Shown: positions 6,758 through 14,838, counted from the stretch's first letter. The stretch is 32,964 nucleotides of DNA from Nocardia abscessus NBRC 100374 (GCF_000308455.1 NZ_BAFP01000100.1:1-32964); one strand, 5' to 3'. Program-made: numbers and translations. The notes: generated from the sequence alone by a model not told the origin.

Positions 6758-9034
6758 CTACTCGGTCCCGGCCGAGCCCGCATCGGCCGCGTCGTCGCCG
6801 GGCTCCTCGGCGTTCTCCTCGACCGGCACGAGCGAGATCTTGCCGCGGTTGTCGATGTCGGCGATCTCCACCCGCAGCTTGTCGCCGACGTTCACGACGT
6901 CCTCGACCTTGGCCACGCGCTTGCCGTTACCCAGCTTGGAGATGTGCACCAAGCCGTCGCGGCCCGGCAGCAGGGAGACGAACGCGCCGAAGGCGGTGGT
7001 CTTGACGACCGTGCCCAGGAAGCGCTCGCCGACCTTCGGCAGCTGCGGGTTGGCGATGGCGTTGATCGCGTCGATCGCGGCCTGCGCGGACGGGCCGTCG
7101 GTCGCGCCGACGAACACGGTGCCGTCGTCCTCGATGGAGATGTTGGCGCCGGTGTCCTCGGTGATCTGGTTGATCACCTTGCCCTTGGGGCCGATCACCT
7201 CGCCGATCTTGTCGACCGGGATCTTGATCGCGGTGACGCGCGGCGCGTACGGGCTCATCTCGTCCGGGGTGGCGATGGCCTCGGCCATCACGTCCAGGAT
7301 CGTGGTGCGCGCGTCGTGGGCCTGGCTCAGCGCACCGGCCAGCACCTGCGAGGGGATGCCGTCCAGCTTGGTGTCCAGCTGCAACGCGGTGACGAACTCG
7401 CGGGTGCCCGCGACCTTGAAGTCCATGTCGCCGAAGGCGTCCTCGGCGCCGAGGATGTCGGTCAGCGCGACGTAGCGGACCTCGTCCTCGCCCTTGTCGT
7501 TGGTGATGGTGTCCGACACCAGGCCCATCGCGATACCGGCGACCGGCGCCTTCAGCGGCACACCGGCGTTCAGCAGCGACAGGGTGGAGGCACACACCGA
7601 GCCCATCGAGGTGGAGCCGTTGGAGCTCAGCGCCTCCGAGACCTGCCGGATGGCGTACGGGAACTCCTCCTGGCTGGGCAGCACCGGGATCAGCGCCCGC
7701 TCGGCCAGCGCGCCGTGACCGATCTCGCGGCGCTTGGGCGAACCGACTCGCCCGGTCTCACCGGTGGAGAACGGCGGGAAGTTGTAGTGGTGCATGTAGC
7801 GCTTGCTGGTCTCCGGGCCGAGCGAGTCGACCTGCTGGGCCATCTTCACCATGTCCAGGGTGGTGACGCCCATGATCTGGGTCTCGCCCCGCTCGAACAG
7901 CGCCGAGCCGTGGGCGCGCGGTACGACCGCGACCTCGGCCGACAGCGCACGGATATCAGCGAGCCCACGGCCGTCGATACGGAAGCCGTCGGACAGGATG
8001 CGCTGGCGCACCAGCTTCTTCGTGACCGAGCGGAACGCGGCACCCAGTTCCTTCTCGCGTCCGGCGAAGTCGTCGCCGAGCCGGTCGAGCACGGCGAGCT
8101 TGATCTCGTCGATCTTCTCCTCGCGCTCCTGCTTGCCCGCGATGCCCAGCGCCTCGCTCAGCTCGCGCTTGGCGGCGCCTTCGACGGCCTCGTACACGTC
8201 CTGGCCGTACGGCGGGAACAGCGGGAACTCTTCGGTCGGCTTCGACGCCAGCTCGGCGAGGTCCTGCTGCGCGCGGCACAGGCGGGCGATGAACGGCTTG
8301 GCGGCCTCGAGGCCCTCGGCGACGACGGTCTCGGTCGGCGCCTGCGCGCCACCGTCGATCAGCTCGATCACCTTGTCGGTGGCCTCGGCCTCGACCATCA
8401 TGATGGCGACGTCACCGGAGTCGACCACGCGGCCCGCGACCACCATGTCGAACACGGCGCCCTCGAGCTGCTCGACGGTCGGGAAGGCCACCCACTGGCC
8501 TTCGATCAGCGCGACACGCACGCCGCCGACCGGGCCGGAGAACGGCAGGCCCGCGATCTGGGTGGACGCGGACGCGGCGTTGATCGCCACCACGTCGTAG
8601 AGGTCGTTCGGGTCCAGGCTCAGCACGGTGACCACGACCTGGATCTCGTTGCGCAGGCCGTCGACGAACGACGGACGCAGCGGCCGGTCGATCAGTCGGC
8701 AGGTCAGGATCGCGTCGGTGGAGGGGCGGCCCTCACGGCGGAAGAACGATCCGGGGATGCGGCCCGCGGCGTACATCCGCTCCTCGACGTCGACCGTCAG
8801 CGGGAAGAAGTCGAACTGGTCCTTGGGCTGCTTGCCCGCGGTGGTGGCCGACAGCAGCATGTTCTCGTCGTCCAGGTAGGCGACGACCGAACCGGCGGCC
8901 TGCCGGGCGAGGCGTCCGGTCTCGAACCGGATGGTGCGGGTGCCGTAGCTGCCGTTGTCGATCAGCGCGACGGATTCGAATACGCCCGGTTCGACCTCGA
9001 CGGCCGAGCTCTTGCGTTCAGTTGTTTCGGTCAT
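6758..9034 (-). CDS. pnp: Polyribonucleotide nucleotidyltransferase (PNPase / GpsI)
   Basis: 758 residues. Degrades RNA 3' to 5' using phosphate and can also add nucleotides. Domain order: first RNase PH-like core, where the conserved FFPLTVDVEERMYAAGRIPG and FFRREGRPS are visible near residues 75-105; helical linker; second RNase PH core (FRIDGRGLADIRALSAEV, later TSMGSVCASTLSLLNAGVP); KH domain around 600-660 (GEVIGPKGKVINQITEDTGA); S1 domain around 664-735 (GTVVKTTAFGAFVSLLPGRD). It ends in an acidic tail. Length equals that of mycobacterial GpsI. Start ATG at 9034 with a purine-rich GAGAGAAGA in front. It lies downstream of rpsO with an unusually long 730-bp gap plus a long hairpin, and upstream of the M16 peptidase. 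Confidence 0.98.
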   Translation of the reverse strand: MTETTERKSSAVEVEPGVFESVALIDNGSYGTRTIRFETGRLARQAAGSVVAYLDDENMLLSATTAGKQPKDQFDFFPLTVDVEERMYAAGRIPGSFFRREGRPSTDAILTCRLIDRPLRPSFVDGLRNEIQVVVTVLSLDPNDLYDVVAINAASASTQIAGLPFSGPVGGVRVALIEGQWVAFPTVEQLEGAVFDMVVAGRVVDSGDVAIMMVEAEATDKVIELIDGGAQAPTETVVAEGLEAAKPFIARLCRAQQDLAELASKPTEEFPLFPPYGQDVYEAVEGAAKRELSEALGIAGKQEREEKIDEIKLAVLDRLGDDFAGREKELGAAFRSVTKKLVRQRILSDGFRIDGRGLADIRALSAEVAVVPRAHGSALFERGETQIMGVTTLDMVKMAQQVDSLGPETSKRYMHHYNFPPFSTGETGRVGSPKRREIGHGALAERALIPVLPSQEEFPYAIRQVSEALSSNGSTSMGSVCASTLSLLNAGVPLKAPVAGIAMGLVSDTITNDKGEDEVRYVALTDILGAEDAFGDMDFKVAGTREFVTALQLDTKLDGIPSQVLAGALSQAHDARTTILDVMAEAIATPDEMSPYAPRVTAIKIPVDKIGEVIGPKGKVINQITEDTGANISIEDDGTVFVGATDGPSAQAAIDAINAIANPQLPKVGERFLGTVVKTTAFGAFVSLLPGRDGLVHISKLGNGKRVAKVEDVVNVGDKLRVEIADIDNRGKISLVPVEENAEEPGDDAADAGSAGTE

Positions 9035-9754
9035 TCTTCTCTCTCAACCTCTCGTCTTCGCCGGCTCGAGCGCTCGTCGGGCGCGATCCGGCTGTCGTCA
9101 GCCGTACCGGGTACGGACGCGCGGCAACCTTCGTGGCTGCGACGCGCACACCCGGCCGAATCCCCTTGGAGACGGCGACGCGGAGGCGGTCATCGATCGA
9201 AGCCCGACGGCGCCAACTCGCTGCCGATAGGCCACTACCGAAGACCGACGCCACGCGGGCGGGTGCATACGGCTGTGCAATGTTGTCGTGCGCAGGGGGG
9301 CGATCCACCCCTATACACAAATAGCCAACGAGGCGATTGTACGTCTCCCCATCGGCTGAACCAGCGACCGCCTCGGACACCCACGTGTCGAGCAGCCGGT
9401 TACCACTTCCCCGCCCCGCATCGAGTCACCGGTCACCTGGGAAACCGACCCCTGCGAGTCGGCCGAGGCCCCCACCTGCACGGGAACCGAGTCGTCGATG
9501 CGTAGAGATTCTCGCTGATCTGCGGGCAAAGCCTCACCCGGCTATCAGTGTGACCGCGCTCCGGGTGGCCATGGTCGGTACGCCTCAATGTCGACTCACC
9601 GCATCCCATGGAACTCGAACTCCAGGTATCGCCCGTGCGACCGCCGCAAGGCAACGGCCGACAACGGGCGCGCAAGCTACCCCGAATCGGAACCGAATCG
9701 GCCCCGCCACGTCTTTCGAGCGAAGCGAGACCGAGCATTGCCCGTTCGTGGCCC
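9035..9754. other. Long non-coding interval upstream of pnp
   Basis: About 720 bases without a gene I can support. The frames that are open here lack ribosome sites and have compositions unlike the neighbours. M. tuberculosis carries a lipoprotein gene (lppU) in this interval, but no lipobox or related frame is visible here. Possible minus-strand -10 elements for pnp are TACAAT (revcomp of 9336-9341) and TATAGG near 9311; neither has a good -35. The pnp leader could therefore be several hundred bases long. Confidence 0.5.
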
Positions 9755-9821
9755 GGCTCGCGTCCGAGCGGCCGCCGCGTCCGCGACGAAGTCGCCAGCG
9801 GCGGTCGCTCGGACGCGAGCC
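9755..9821 (-). other. Long hairpin just downstream of rpsO (candidate RNase III site or terminator)
   Basis: Arms 9755-9778 and 9798-9821 are complementary over 24 bp with a single imperfect pair (G9771 against T9805, a wobble on the plus strand and a mismatch on minus). The 19-base middle contains a further small hairpin GCGAC-GAA-GTCGC. It starts 11 bases after the rpsO stop. No T-run follows in the minus direction. In E. coli and Streptomyces the rpsO-pnp intergenic hairpin is an RNase III target and PNPase control point, so this is a strong positional analogue; a U-less terminator is the alternative. Confidence 0.75.
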
Positions 9822-9832
9822 ACTGGAAAAAA

Positions 9833-10102
9833 TTACCGCCTGAGCCCGAGCCGCTCGATCAGCGAACGGTAGCGGTTGATGTCGTTGTCCTGCAGGTACT
9901 TCGACAGCCGCTTGCGACGACCGATCAGCGCCATCAGACCGTGGCGGGTGTGGTGGTCGTGCTTGTGCTTCTTCAGGTGCTCGGTGATGTCGGCGATCCG
10001 CTTGGACAGCAGCGCGATCTGCGCCTCCGGCGAGCCGGTGTCCTTCTCGTGCAGGCCGTACTCGGCGAGAATCGCCGACTTCTGCTCGGTGGTCAGCGCC
10101 AT
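9833..10102 (-). CDS. rpsO: 30S ribosomal protein S15
   Basis: 89 residues, the usual S15 length, from the ATG at 10102 (MALTTEQKSAILAEYG). The frame is open further upstream, but AGGAG ten bases before this ATG and the conserved N-terminus fix the start. Hallmarks are HEKDTGSPEAQIALLS, then HLKKHKHDHHTRHGLMALIG and a terminal RRKRLSKYLQ-type helix ending in LGLRR. S15 is a primary 16S rRNA binder in the central domain of the small subunit and forms a bridge to the large subunit. It sits between ribF and pnp, the classic order. Confidence 0.98.
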   Translation of the reverse strand: MALTTEQKSAILAEYGLHEKDTGSPEAQIALLSKRIADITEHLKKHKHDHHTRHGLMALIGRRKRLSKYLQDNDINRYRSLIERLGLRR

Positions 10103-10248
10103 GGGGCATCCACTCCTGTTTCTCAGTTCCGCGCTCGAATGTCCGGTTACCCGGGTGCGGGCGCCACCGCGGACCGCAGCAAACCCGAGGGACCACCCTA
10201 CCGGACCGGGCTCTTCCTGCCGAAATCGCAGGTCGATCGGCACGGCCT

Positions 10249-10267
10249 GCCGCACCGGGCGTGCGGC
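10249..10267 (-). terminator. Stem-loop after ribF
   Basis: GCCGCAC (10249-10255) pairs with GTGCGGC (10261-10267) around a 5-base loop, 25 bases after the ribF stop on the minus strand. No T-run, so it would be a U-less (I-type) terminator or a processing site. A 14-bp perfect palindrome GACTTCATGAAGTC lies between it and the ribF stop (10272-10285). Confidence 0.4.
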
Positions 10268-10292
10268 GCTCGACTTCATGAAGTCCTGACGC

Positions 10293-11264
10293 TCACCCGG
10301 CGTCGACGGCGATGAGAATTTTGCGCGCGGTCTCCACGTCGCGACCCATGCACTCGATCAGCTCGTCCACGGACTCGAACTTGCGCTGCCCCCGGATGTG
10401 CTCGACGAAGTCGACCGCGACGTGCTGGCCGTACAGATCGGCCTCGCCGTCGAGCACGTACGCCTCGACCGTGCGGGCGCGGCCGGAGAAGGTCGGGTTG
10501 GTGCCCACCGAGATGGCGGCCATGGCCCGCTCACCCGGGGTGACGGTACCGATGGTGGGGCCGGGGCCGAGCACGGTGAACCATCCCGCGTACACGCCGT
10601 CGGCCGGAATCGCGGCGTGCATCGGCGGAGCGACGTTCGCGGTCGGGAAACCGAGCTGCTTGCCGCGGCCGTCACCGTGCACGACGACGCCTTCGACCCG
10701 GTGCGGCCGCCCCAGCGCCTCCGCCGCGGCAGCCATGTCGCCCGCGTCGACGCACGCGCGGATGTAGGTGGAGGAGAAGGTCACGGCGTGTTCGGCGAGC
10801 AGTGTCACGCCGTCGACCTCGAAGCCGAATCGCTTGCCGAGTTCGCGCATGGTCTCGACCGTGCCCGCGGCCTTCTTGCCGAAGGTGAAGTTGTCGCCGA
10901 CCACCACCTCCACCACGTGCAACCGCTCCACCAGCAGATCGTGGACGTACCGCGCGGGGGTCAGCTTCATGAATTCCTGAGTGAAGGGCATGACGCAGAA
11001 CACGTCGACGCCCAGTTCCTCGGCCAGTTCGGCACGGCGGGTCAGCGTGGTCAGCTGCGCGGGGTGCGAGCCGGGGCGGACCACTTCCATCGGGTGCGGG
11101 TCGAAGGTCATCAGCACCGCGGGCACGCCGCGCGCGGCGGCGGACTTCACGGCCCGGCTGATCAACTGCGCGTGGCCGCGGTGCACACCGTCGAACACAC
11201 CGATCGTGAGGACACAGCGCCCCCAGTCCGCGGGCACCTCGTCGAGACTTCGCCATCTCTGCAC
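10293..11264 (-). CDS. ribF: Bifunctional riboflavin kinase / FAD synthetase
   Basis: 323 residues from a GTG at 11264. The family makes FMN from riboflavin and then FAD from FMN, both with ATP. The N-terminal adenylyltransferase domain has the nucleotide-binding signature IGVFDGVHRGHAQLI at residues 21-35 and later SSTYIRACVDAGD. The C-terminal kinase domain has GDGRGKQLGFPTANVAPP, with the PTAN motif that binds Mg-ATP, and a catalytic Glu region near VEAYVLDGEADLYG. The frame is open upstream, but homologues begin at QRWR, and a -10 element (TAGGCT) seven bases before this GTG points to a leaderless start. It is followed by rpsO. Confidence 0.96.
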   Translation of the reverse strand: MQRWRSLDEVPADWGRCVLTIGVFDGVHRGHAQLISRAVKSAAARGVPAVLMTFDPHPMEVVRPGSHPAQLTTLTRRAELAEELGVDVFCVMPFTQEFMKLTPARYVHDLLVERLHVVEVVVGDNFTFGKKAAGTVETMRELGKRFGFEVDGVTLLAEHAVTFSSTYIRACVDAGDMAAAAEALGRPHRVEGVVVHGDGRGKQLGFPTANVAPPMHAAIPADGVYAGWFTVLGPGPTIGTVTPGERAMAAISVGTNPTFSGRARTVEAYVLDGEADLYGQHVAVDFVEHIRGQRKFESVDELIECMGRDVETARKILIAVDAG

Positions 11265-11277
11265 AGTGCGCAGCCTA
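11265..11277 (-). promoter_or_regulatory. -10 element giving a leaderless ribF transcript
   Basis: TAGGCT at 11277-11272 is followed by seven bases and then the GTG start codon at 11264. In actinobacteria a TANNNT hexamer seven bases upstream of the first base of GTG/ATG is typical of leaderless mRNAs. There is no Shine-Dalgarno sequence, which agrees. The -35 region (TACTGT or similar, about 17 bases further up) is weak. Confidence 0.6.
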
Positions 11278-11709
11278 CGCAAATCAGGTAGCGAACAGTA
11301 TTCGGGCGTGCTGATCTCACACAACACTTCCGCGCGCCGGGAGGTGGCGAGCGGGGCCGGATCGGCGCACCGGCGTCGTCCGCCCGGCCGGGCGACCCGT
11401 GACCCGTCCGGAGCGGACGCCGACCGCGTCGGCCCGTCGGGCCGGTCCGACCGAGCGGGGCGCGTTCACGGCACTGCCGTATTTCGCCGCCGAGAGTTAA
11501 CCGCCGAGTGGCCGAGGCCTCACGCGACGGTGCGATTCCGTGCGCGGGCGTCGGTGATCACGACATCGCCGACGGAAACTTCGCGCACCGGAAACGTGCC
11601 GGACGGATTGGTGAAAGTGCCGGGACACCCAGGGTTTTCCACGCTCCCACAAGCTCGTCTCTCGCCAGCAGCGGGAATGGTCTAGCGTCCAGTTCGATCG
11701 GCGAGAAAA
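11278..11709. other. Gene-free interval between ribF and the cupin operon
   Basis: About 430 bases, GC-rich, containing several short inverted repeats, such as CGGCCC-GTC-GGGCCG near 11430-11444 and CGTCCG-GAG-CGGACG at 11405-11419. I see no gene with a ribosome site. A plus-strand TAGCGT at 11683-11688 is a possible -10 for the cupin operon, with no good -35. Confidence 0.45.
11405..11422 (+). repeat. 18-bp direct repeat, copy 1, containing a small palindrome
   Basis: The 18 bases CGTCCGGAGCGGACGCCG occur here and again at 13817-13834 in the same orientation. The two copies bracket the three-gene cupin/aminotransferase/calycin operon. Each includes the stem CGTCCG-GAG-CGGACG. They may be terminators of similar sequence or the marks of an insertion. 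Confidence 0.6.
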
Positions 11710-11724
11710 GTGTCCGGAGTACCC

Positions 11725-12180
11725 ATGAAAAGTGCAGTCAAGCAGGTTCGTGTGATCAAACCGTCCGACGCGGCGGAGACTTTCGGACGACAACGACAAC
11801 GCCTCACTCCCTGCGTAACCACGGAAACCTGTGGTGCGACCGGTATTTCGGCCGGGATGGTCACCATGCCCCCTGGCGCCATGTCGAAAGCGCATTATCA
11901 CGCGCACAGCGAGATCGTCGTCGTCTGTCTGCGCGGCCGGGCGGTCACGCTCATCGGCCCGCGGTTGACTCCGTATTTCCACGGCCCCGGCGAGTTCATC
12001 TATATCCCCGACGGCGTCTTGCACGTGGCGGTGAACCTGGACGAGACCGAGGACTTGGTCGCGGTGGAAATGCGGACCGATCCCCTGTTCAACGAGGACG
12101 TGGTGCTGACTCCGGAATACGACGCCGACGTGGCCGAAATCGTTGCCCGCCTGCGCGGCCAACAGCCGGTCGGCTCCTGA
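11725..12180 (+). CDS. Cupin-domain protein, small single-domain metalloenzyme or sensor
   Basis: 151 residues from the ATG at 11725, chosen because GGAG lies five bases upstream; an in-frame GTG at 11710 lacks one. One cupin barrel: motif 1 contains HYHAHSEIVVVCLRGRAVTL (two His for metal, a Glu a few residues on), and motif 2 PGEFIYIPDGVLHVAVNL gives the third His. Such proteins bind Fe, Mn or Zn and act as small dioxygenases, isomerases or ligand-binding sensors. It is the first gene of a three-gene operon: one base separates its stop from the aminotransferase ATG. No substrate can be named. It has no signal peptide and should be cytoplasmic. Confidence 0.85.
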   Translation: MKSAVKQVRVIKPSDAAETFGRQRQRLTPCVTTETCGATGISAGMVTMPPGAMSKAHYHAHSEIVVVCLRGRAVTLIGPRLTPYFHGPGEFIYIPDGVLHVAVNLDETEDLVAVEMRTDPLFNEDVVLTPEYDADVAEIVARLRGQQPVGS

Positions 12181-12181
12181 G

Positions 12182-13369
12182 ATGGCCCTTTCGAAGCGCA
12201 GCCGCGGCGCGGCCGAAGTGACCAGCGGGCCGATCGACGACATCTTCGCGGCGCTGGCAGGCCGCCCCGACGTCGTCTCGTTCGCCGTCGGAGCGCCCGA
12301 TCCGGCCCTGTTGCCCACCGAGCTCGTCGCGACGCTGTCGCAAGCCGTCATCGGCAGATACGGCAGCGCCGTGCTCCAGTACGGGATGACCCAGGGATTC
12401 TCCCCGCTCCTGGACGAAGCCCGGAATCTATTGCGCGATCGCAATATTCGGTGTTCGCCCGATAACCTGCACATCTCCACGGGCGGATCCGGCGCATTGC
12501 ACAACGTGTGTTTGGCGCTGCTCGACCCACATGACGTGGTTCTGGTGGAAACTCCGACCTACGGCCCGGCGGTCAAAGAATTCCGCAGCCACGCCGCCAC
12601 CGTCGTCGCCGTGCCGTCCGACGATTTCGGCGTGCTGCCCGAAGCACTGGAAGAGGCACTGGTCCGATATGACGTCGCATTCGTGTACCTGCTTCCGACA
12701 TTCCAGAATCCGACCGGCCGGACGATGCCCGCCGAGCGGCGCGAACGAATTGCCGAGATCGTCGTCCGCCACGGCACGCTGATTATCGAGGACGATGTCT
12801 ACACCGACCTGCGCTACCGCGGAGTGCCACCGCCAGCGCTGGCGTCTTTCGCGCCGGACAACTCGATCTACATCACGTCCCTGTCCAAAACGCTCGCTCC
12901 GGCGATCCGTGTCGGCATCACCGTCATGCCCGCGGATCTGCTGAAAACCGTGCTCGCCTTGAAGCAGGGCATCGATATGCAGACCTCGACCTACTGCCAG
13001 GCGATTGCCGCCGAGTTCCTGGGCAGCTCGGCCGGGGCCGAGCACCTGGCCCACGTCGTGGACGCTTACTCGGCCAAACTGGACATCTTGGACGCCGCCG
13101 TGCAACGGCATCTCCCGACCGGGTTCCGCTGGGTCGTGCCCGACGGCGGGATGTTCCTGTGGGTCGAGGGCCCGCCCGGTTTCGACGCCGACGCGCTGCT
13201 GGAGGCAGCGCTGCGCCGCGGCGTCGCCTTCCTGCCGGGAAGCGTCTGCTACGCCGAGGACGTCGCCCAGCACCGCAACACGATGCGGCTGAGCTTCGCG
13301 AACGTGCCGCGCGAGGACATCGACCGCGGCGTCGCGCTGCTGGCGTCGGTCTGCGCGGGCGCGGCATGA
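12182..13369 (+). CDS. PLP-dependent aminotransferase, class I/II (2-aminoadipate / MocR-catalytic-domain type)
   Basis: 395 residues from the ATG at 12182, which follows the cupin stop by one base; there is no Shine-Dalgarno sequence, so translation is probably coupled. Fold type I features in order: YGMTQGFSPLLDEARNLL, STGGSGALHNVCLALLDPHD (cofactor phosphate loop), VYLLPTFQNPTGRTM (Asn and Pro-Thr of the active site), IIEDDVYTDLRY (Asp and Tyr against the PLP ring), and SLSKTLAPAIRVG with the Schiff-base Lys. The C-terminal domain has PDGGMFLWVEGP and an Arg region (NTMRLSFANV) for the substrate carboxylate. It resembles LysN and kynurenine/aminoadipate transaminases. Its partner genes give no clear substrate. 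The stop overlaps the next gene's ATG. Confidence 0.9.
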   Translation: MALSKRSRGAAEVTSGPIDDIFAALAGRPDVVSFAVGAPDPALLPTELVATLSQAVIGRYGSAVLQYGMTQGFSPLLDEARNLLRDRNIRCSPDNLHISTGGSGALHNVCLALLDPHDVVLVETPTYGPAVKEFRSHAATVVAVPSDDFGVLPEALEEALVRYDVAFVYLLPTFQNPTGRTMPAERRERIAEIVVRHGTLIIEDDVYTDLRYRGVPPPALASFAPDNSIYITSLSKTLAPAIRVGITVMPADLLKTVLALKQGIDMQTSTYCQAIAAEFLGSSAGAEHLAHVVDAYSAKLDILDAAVQRHLPTGFRWVVPDGGMFLWVEGPPGFDADALLEAALRRGVAFLPGSVCYAEDVAQHRNTMRLSFANVPREDIDRGVALLASVCAGAA

Positions 13370-13785
13370 GTGAGCGGCATCCCGTGCTGGGCACCTGGGA
13401 GGTCATCGCCGACGGCGCTCCGTTCGGCTACCACGTGATGCAGTTCCACCCGGGCGGCACGATGCTGCAATCGAATCCGGACCACGGAAACCGCGCCACC
13501 AGTGACAGCAACGGCATGGGCACCTGGCGATCCGACGGCGACCGGGTCACCGGCGCGTTCCTGGAGTTCACCGTCGATCGAACGGATCCCGCCGTCGTGC
13601 GCAAAGGGATCGTCGCCTTCGACCTGGAAGTGACCGGCGACCGGTTCACCGGATCCGCCACGGCGACCTTCTACGAACTGTCCGGCGCACCGGTCCGCGC
13701 CCCGGTCACGGCACGCCTGAGCGGTAGACGGTTCGACGGCGCGGCCGCGCATCGCGCTGCGCTGAACCGCTCCGCAACCGCGTGA
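13366..13785 (+). CDS. Hypothetical calycin/lipocalin-like protein
   Basis: 139 residues. ATG at 13366 overlaps the aminotransferase TGA (ATGA), a clear sign of coupled translation. The N-terminus GTWEVIADGAPFGYHVMQF resembles the G-x-W start of calycin-type beta barrels, and the pattern of alternating strands continues with HPGGTMLQSN, GMGTWRSDGDRVTGAFLEF, DLEVTGDRFTGSATATFYE. No Cys, signal peptide or membrane segment is present. Such small barrels in actinobacteria often bind a ligand or act as epimerase/cyclase-like accessory proteins; here the role is unknown. Its placement suggests it serves the same pathway as the cupin and aminotransferase. Confidence 0.7.
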   Translation: MSERHPVLGTWEVIADGAPFGYHVMQFHPGGTMLQSNPDHGNRATSDSNGMGTWRSDGDRVTGAFLEFTVDRTDPAVVRKGIVAFDLEVTGDRFTGSATATFYELSGAPVRAPVTARLSGRRFDGAAAHRAALNRSATA

Positions 13786-13815
13786 CGACGTCGAGGTCAG
13801 GGCCCGCACGGCTCC

Positions 13816-13834
13816 GCGTCCGGAGCGGACGCCG
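13816..13834 (+). terminator. Stem-loop after the cupin operon; holds copy 2 of the 18-bp repeat
   Basis: GCGTCCG (13816-13822), loop GAG, CGGACGC (13826-13832), 30 bases after the last stop of the operon. It is a compact U-less hairpin, a plausible actinobacterial terminator. Bases 13817-13834 are identical to 11405-11422 upstream of the operon. Confidence 0.45.
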
Positions 13835-13926
13835 GTCCGCCCGCTCGCGGATCAACGACGAATCGCGATTCGTTTGCGATGCCCCAACGGCGAGTCGCAG
13901 GATGTGTGGATCGGCACGCCAGTGCC

Positions 13927-13939
13927 TAAGCTCGGGTGT
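13927..13939 (+). promoter_or_regulatory. -10 element giving a leaderless DtxR-family transcript
   Basis: TAAGCT (13927-13932) is followed by seven bases and then GTG at 13940, the same arrangement as at ribF. No Shine-Dalgarno sequence precedes the GTG. A clear -35 is not seen. Confidence 0.55.
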
Positions 13940-14692
13940 GTGCCCGGTAAACGAGATATCGCCACTCGACGCGAGTTGGCCGACGCCCCGGTTCCGGGCG
14001 ATCCGCACGGCGGTACCGCGACGATCGCGCCTGTGCTCTCGTCGGTCGCCCAGGACTACCTGAAGGTCATCTGGACCGCGCAGGAGTGGTCCCAGGAGAA
14101 GGTGACCACCAAGCTGCTCGCCGAGCGGATCGGCGTGTCGGCCTCTACCGTGTCCGAAGCGGTGCGCAAGCTCGCCGACCAGGGATTGGTCGAGCACGCC
14201 CGCTACGGAGCGATCACCCTCACGCACGAGGGCCGCCGCGCCGCCATCGCGATGGTGCGCAGGCACCGGCTCATCGAGACGTTCCTGGTGAACGAGCTCG
14301 GTTACGGCTGGGACGAGGTGCACGACGAGGCGGAGGTGCTCGAGCACGCGGTCTCGGAGTTGCTGATGGCGCGCATCGACGCGAAACTCGGCTACCCCGA
14401 TCGCGACCCGCACGGCGACCCGATCCCCTCGGTGGACGGCGCGGTGCCCACCCCACCCGCGCGCCAGCTCAGCGATTTCCACGCCGGTGAGCACGGCCGG
14501 GTCGCCCGCATCTCGGACGCCGATCCCGACATGCTGCGCTACTTCGACTCCGTCGGCATCGCCTTGGACACCGTCATCACGGTGGTCGAACGCCGCGACT
14601 TCGCGGGCACCATCGCCATCCGAATCGGCGCCACCGAGTCCGCCACCGACCTCGGCCGCCCCGCCGCCGAGGCCATCTGGCTCACCGCCTGA
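13940..14692 (+). CDS. sirR: DtxR/MntR-family metal-dependent regulator (SirR-type)
   Basis: 250 residues from the GTG at 13940; the frame is open further up, but the leaderless -10 supports this start. An N-terminal extension of about 35 residues precedes the conserved SVAQDYLKVIWTAQEWS, then the winged helix (LLAERIGVSASTVSEAVRKL, residues 59-78). The dimerisation and metal-binding domain follows, with the His/Glu-rich stretches RRHRLIETFLV and EVHDEAEVLEHAVS, and a C-terminal FeoA/SH3-like domain from about residue 175. In this family Mn or Fe activates DNA binding to repress metal uptake genes. M. tuberculosis carries sirR (Rv2788) in the same interval near ribF, which supports orthology. 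No metal transport gene is nearby, so it acts in trans. Confidence 0.9.
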   Translation: MPGKRDIATRRELADAPVPGDPHGGTATIAPVLSSVAQDYLKVIWTAQEWSQEKVTTKLLAERIGVSASTVSEAVRKLADQGLVEHARYGAITLTHEGRRAAIAMVRRHRLIETFLVNELGYGWDEVHDEAEVLEHAVSELLMARIDAKLGYPDRDPHGDPIPSVDGAVPTPPARQLSDFHAGEHGRVARISDADPDMLRYFDSVGIALDTVITVVERRDFAGTIAIRIGATESATDLGRPAAEAIWLTA

Positions 14693-14703
14693 GCCGCGGG
14701 TCC

Positions 14704-14838
14704 GCCCGGTCGTTCGAGCGGACCGGGCAGCCGAATCGGAACGCTTCGAACCACCGGAGATGCCGGGTTGCATCGTCGGCCCGTGCCACTCGGTCCGACA
14801 CCCGTCGACCGGGCCGAGGTCGACCTCACCTCGGCCCG
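14704..14838. terminator. Two stem-loops between convergent sirR and the malate/tartrate-type dehydrogenase
   Basis: First: GCCCGGTC (14704-14711) pairs with GACCGGGC (14721-14728) over a 9-base loop, 12 bases after the sirR stop. Second: CGGGCCGAGG (14810-14819) pairs with CCTCGGCCCG (14829-14838) over a 9-base loop, about 70 bases after the end of the minus-strand gene. Both are U-less. Each probably ends one of the two convergent transcripts. Confidence 0.5.

Noticed and set aside
6725..9505. 926-codon open frame on the plus strand
   Set aside because: It lies antisense to pnp, has a His/Arg/Gly-rich nonsense composition and no ribosome site. Long antisense frames are normal in GC-rich coding DNA.
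9433..9738. 101-codon minus-strand frame upstream of pnp, considered as an lppU-like lipoprotein
   Set aside because: No signal peptide or lipobox and no plausible start signal; composition looks random.
10272..10285. Perfect 14-bp palindrome GACTTCATGAAGTC after ribF
   Set aside because: Located downstream of a gene rather than in a promoter, single copy seen; noted in the terminator entry but no function can be supported.
11497..12504. 335-codon open frame on the minus strand
   Set aside because: Antisense to the cupin and the start of the aminotransferase; no ribosome site and no family resemblance.
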